Shown here piece after piece: positions 63,063-64,000 of a stretch of DNA of 64,000 bases; positions within the stretch are counted from its first letter, which is position 1; every line of letters starts with the position of its first letter. The position numbers were made by a program, and so were the translations under genes. A model generated the notes under the pieces. The model was not told where the DNA came from. It saw only the letters and a program-made list of their open reading frames with translations, and made no database searches. This DNA is from Micrasema longulum (Eukaryota; Arthropoda; Insecta; Trichoptera; Brachycentridae), in the NCBI GenBank assembly GCA_022494885.1, contig JAGVSM010001706.1:62001-126000 (forward strand), written 5' to 3'.

Positions 63063-64000
63063 TAATAAATTTTTTTTCTTATGTCTTATATAATATATAT
63101 TATTTTTCGCTTTACTGTATAACATGTTCTCTCATTATATTTGTAAAAAACTATAACTGGATGTATATACTATTTTTTATATTTTTTATTCTTATACAAC
63201 AACTGTTGTTTTTCCTTAAAAAATAAAAATATATAATAAAATAAAAAAAATAGATTTAGCAGTTTTTAGTGTAATTTCTGATATTTTTAATTCCTTTACT
63301 ATTTTGATCATGAATTTAGAAATTTAAATATTATTTTGTGACCGTTAAAATTTAAACGGAACATTGTTCCAAACACGTCGCGTTTTTGTAGAAACAAATT
63401 TTTATTAATTTCTGTGAACATTTCTCCACAATATTTATACTGATTGTCAAAGTACAATTTCTCTCAATTTTTCTTAACCAATTTCAAATATTTTTTATCG
63501 GTATTCGTAGTATGTGATATTTCCCTGCTCATAAATACAGCTATTTTTGAGTGTCTAATAAAGTTTATATGAAAACCAATTCAACTTGCTCATTACATTA
63601 CGGCTGTCTAAAGGTCTTCCTCGCATTTATGAGGAAGCACCACAAAGCATGAATGTTCACTGCCATTCGTGCTGGTCCTCGTTTTCTCCATACATATGGT
63701 AATTTCATTTGTGCTCGTTCATAAATCAGTCCTACACAATAGACTCGAATCTCTTAAATAGAAACAAATCGCATATCTTCATAGAATACACTAAAGCAAA
63801 ATGGTTTCATTTTTACGTTACGTCGAAATCAGAGCACAGATACCGGTTTTTGATAATATCGGAAAACCGGAGTATCGGACAAAAAACGCGATATTGAAAA
63901 CACCGATTTTGACTTGTCTATTACCAGGATTTCGATTTTTTTTTGTTTTAAAATTATCATTTATTTTTTTACTATAGTTGCAAGTTTTCATAATTTTTTA

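Larger units (their letters stand above)
59553..64000 (+). other. Shal: Start of the next Shal intron
   Basis: Opens with the GTAACG donor and runs to the window end. No further Shal exon was recognised. Repeats inside it are listed separately; 59926-60718, 61691-62881 and 63063-64000 hold nothing else I can name. Confidence 0.7.

Noticed and set aside
63345..63490. A LINE-like minus-strand peptide (RDVFGTMFRLNFNGHK)
   Set aside because: Too short and broken by a stop, with no counterpart in the window; not enough to call.

Overview
This is a eukaryotic, very AT-rich window from an arthropod genome, almost certainly an insect. Lepidoptera is a guess from the style of the repeats. Only two stretches are convincing host coding sequence. 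They are consecutive internal exons, on the + strand, of a Shal-type (Kv4, KCND-like) voltage-gated potassium channel: 30848-31036 (63 codons) and 59400-59552 (51 codons). Both have AG/GT splice borders and are in phase 0, so they join without a frame change. They encode part of the cytoplasmic C-terminal tail: the conserved QHHHLLRCLEKTT segment, then DREFVEL, a Pro/Ser-rich stretch and a cysteine cluster. The intron between them is 28,363 bp. The voltage-sensor and pore exons were not seen and should lie 5' of the window; the final exon(s) should lie beyond 64000. On that reading the whole window is one gene's interior.

The rest is repeats, mostly old and broken. (1) Many 3'-truncated non-LTR retrotransposon tails in at least nine families, on both strands, recognised by reverse-transcriptase C-terminal protein similarity and by matches between copies inside the window. 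(2) Three tRNA-derived SINE families with B-box-like heads and shared tails. (3) Inverted-repeat elements and MITE-like hairpins at about 8-9.3, 12.4-14.0, 16.7, 21.4, 26.5, 43.6-44.6, 49.7-50.7, 55.9-56.4, 57.1-57.4 and 60.7-60.9 kb. (4) An abundant family, called R here, with a palindromic core TTTACACACTGTGTAA, with more than a dozen copies concentrated around and inside the Shal intron. (5) Tandem arrays: a GAAAC-type array (1160-1845), a 114-bp unit array (8440-9000), TATG/CATA microsatellites, and a degenerate GGCCGG-rich array starting 24 bp after the second Shal exon.

Layout: 1-30.8 kb is probably the preceding Shal intron (inferred, since no other host exon was recognised) and is packed with LINE tails and SINEs. 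At 30.8 kb is the first exon, with a family-R copy ending 27 bp before its splice acceptor. From 31.0 to 59.4 kb is the large intron, including nested insertions such as a 1.06-kb terminal-inverted-repeat element inside a LINE tail. At 59.4 kb is the second exon, followed by 4.4 kb of further intron. No tRNA, rRNA, CRISPR or complete transposase gene was found. The least explained items are family R, the 12.4-14.0 kb element whose arms carry hammerhead-ribozyme-like motifs, and two GC-rich islands (29.1-29.5 and 50.9-51.1 kb) that could hide exons.
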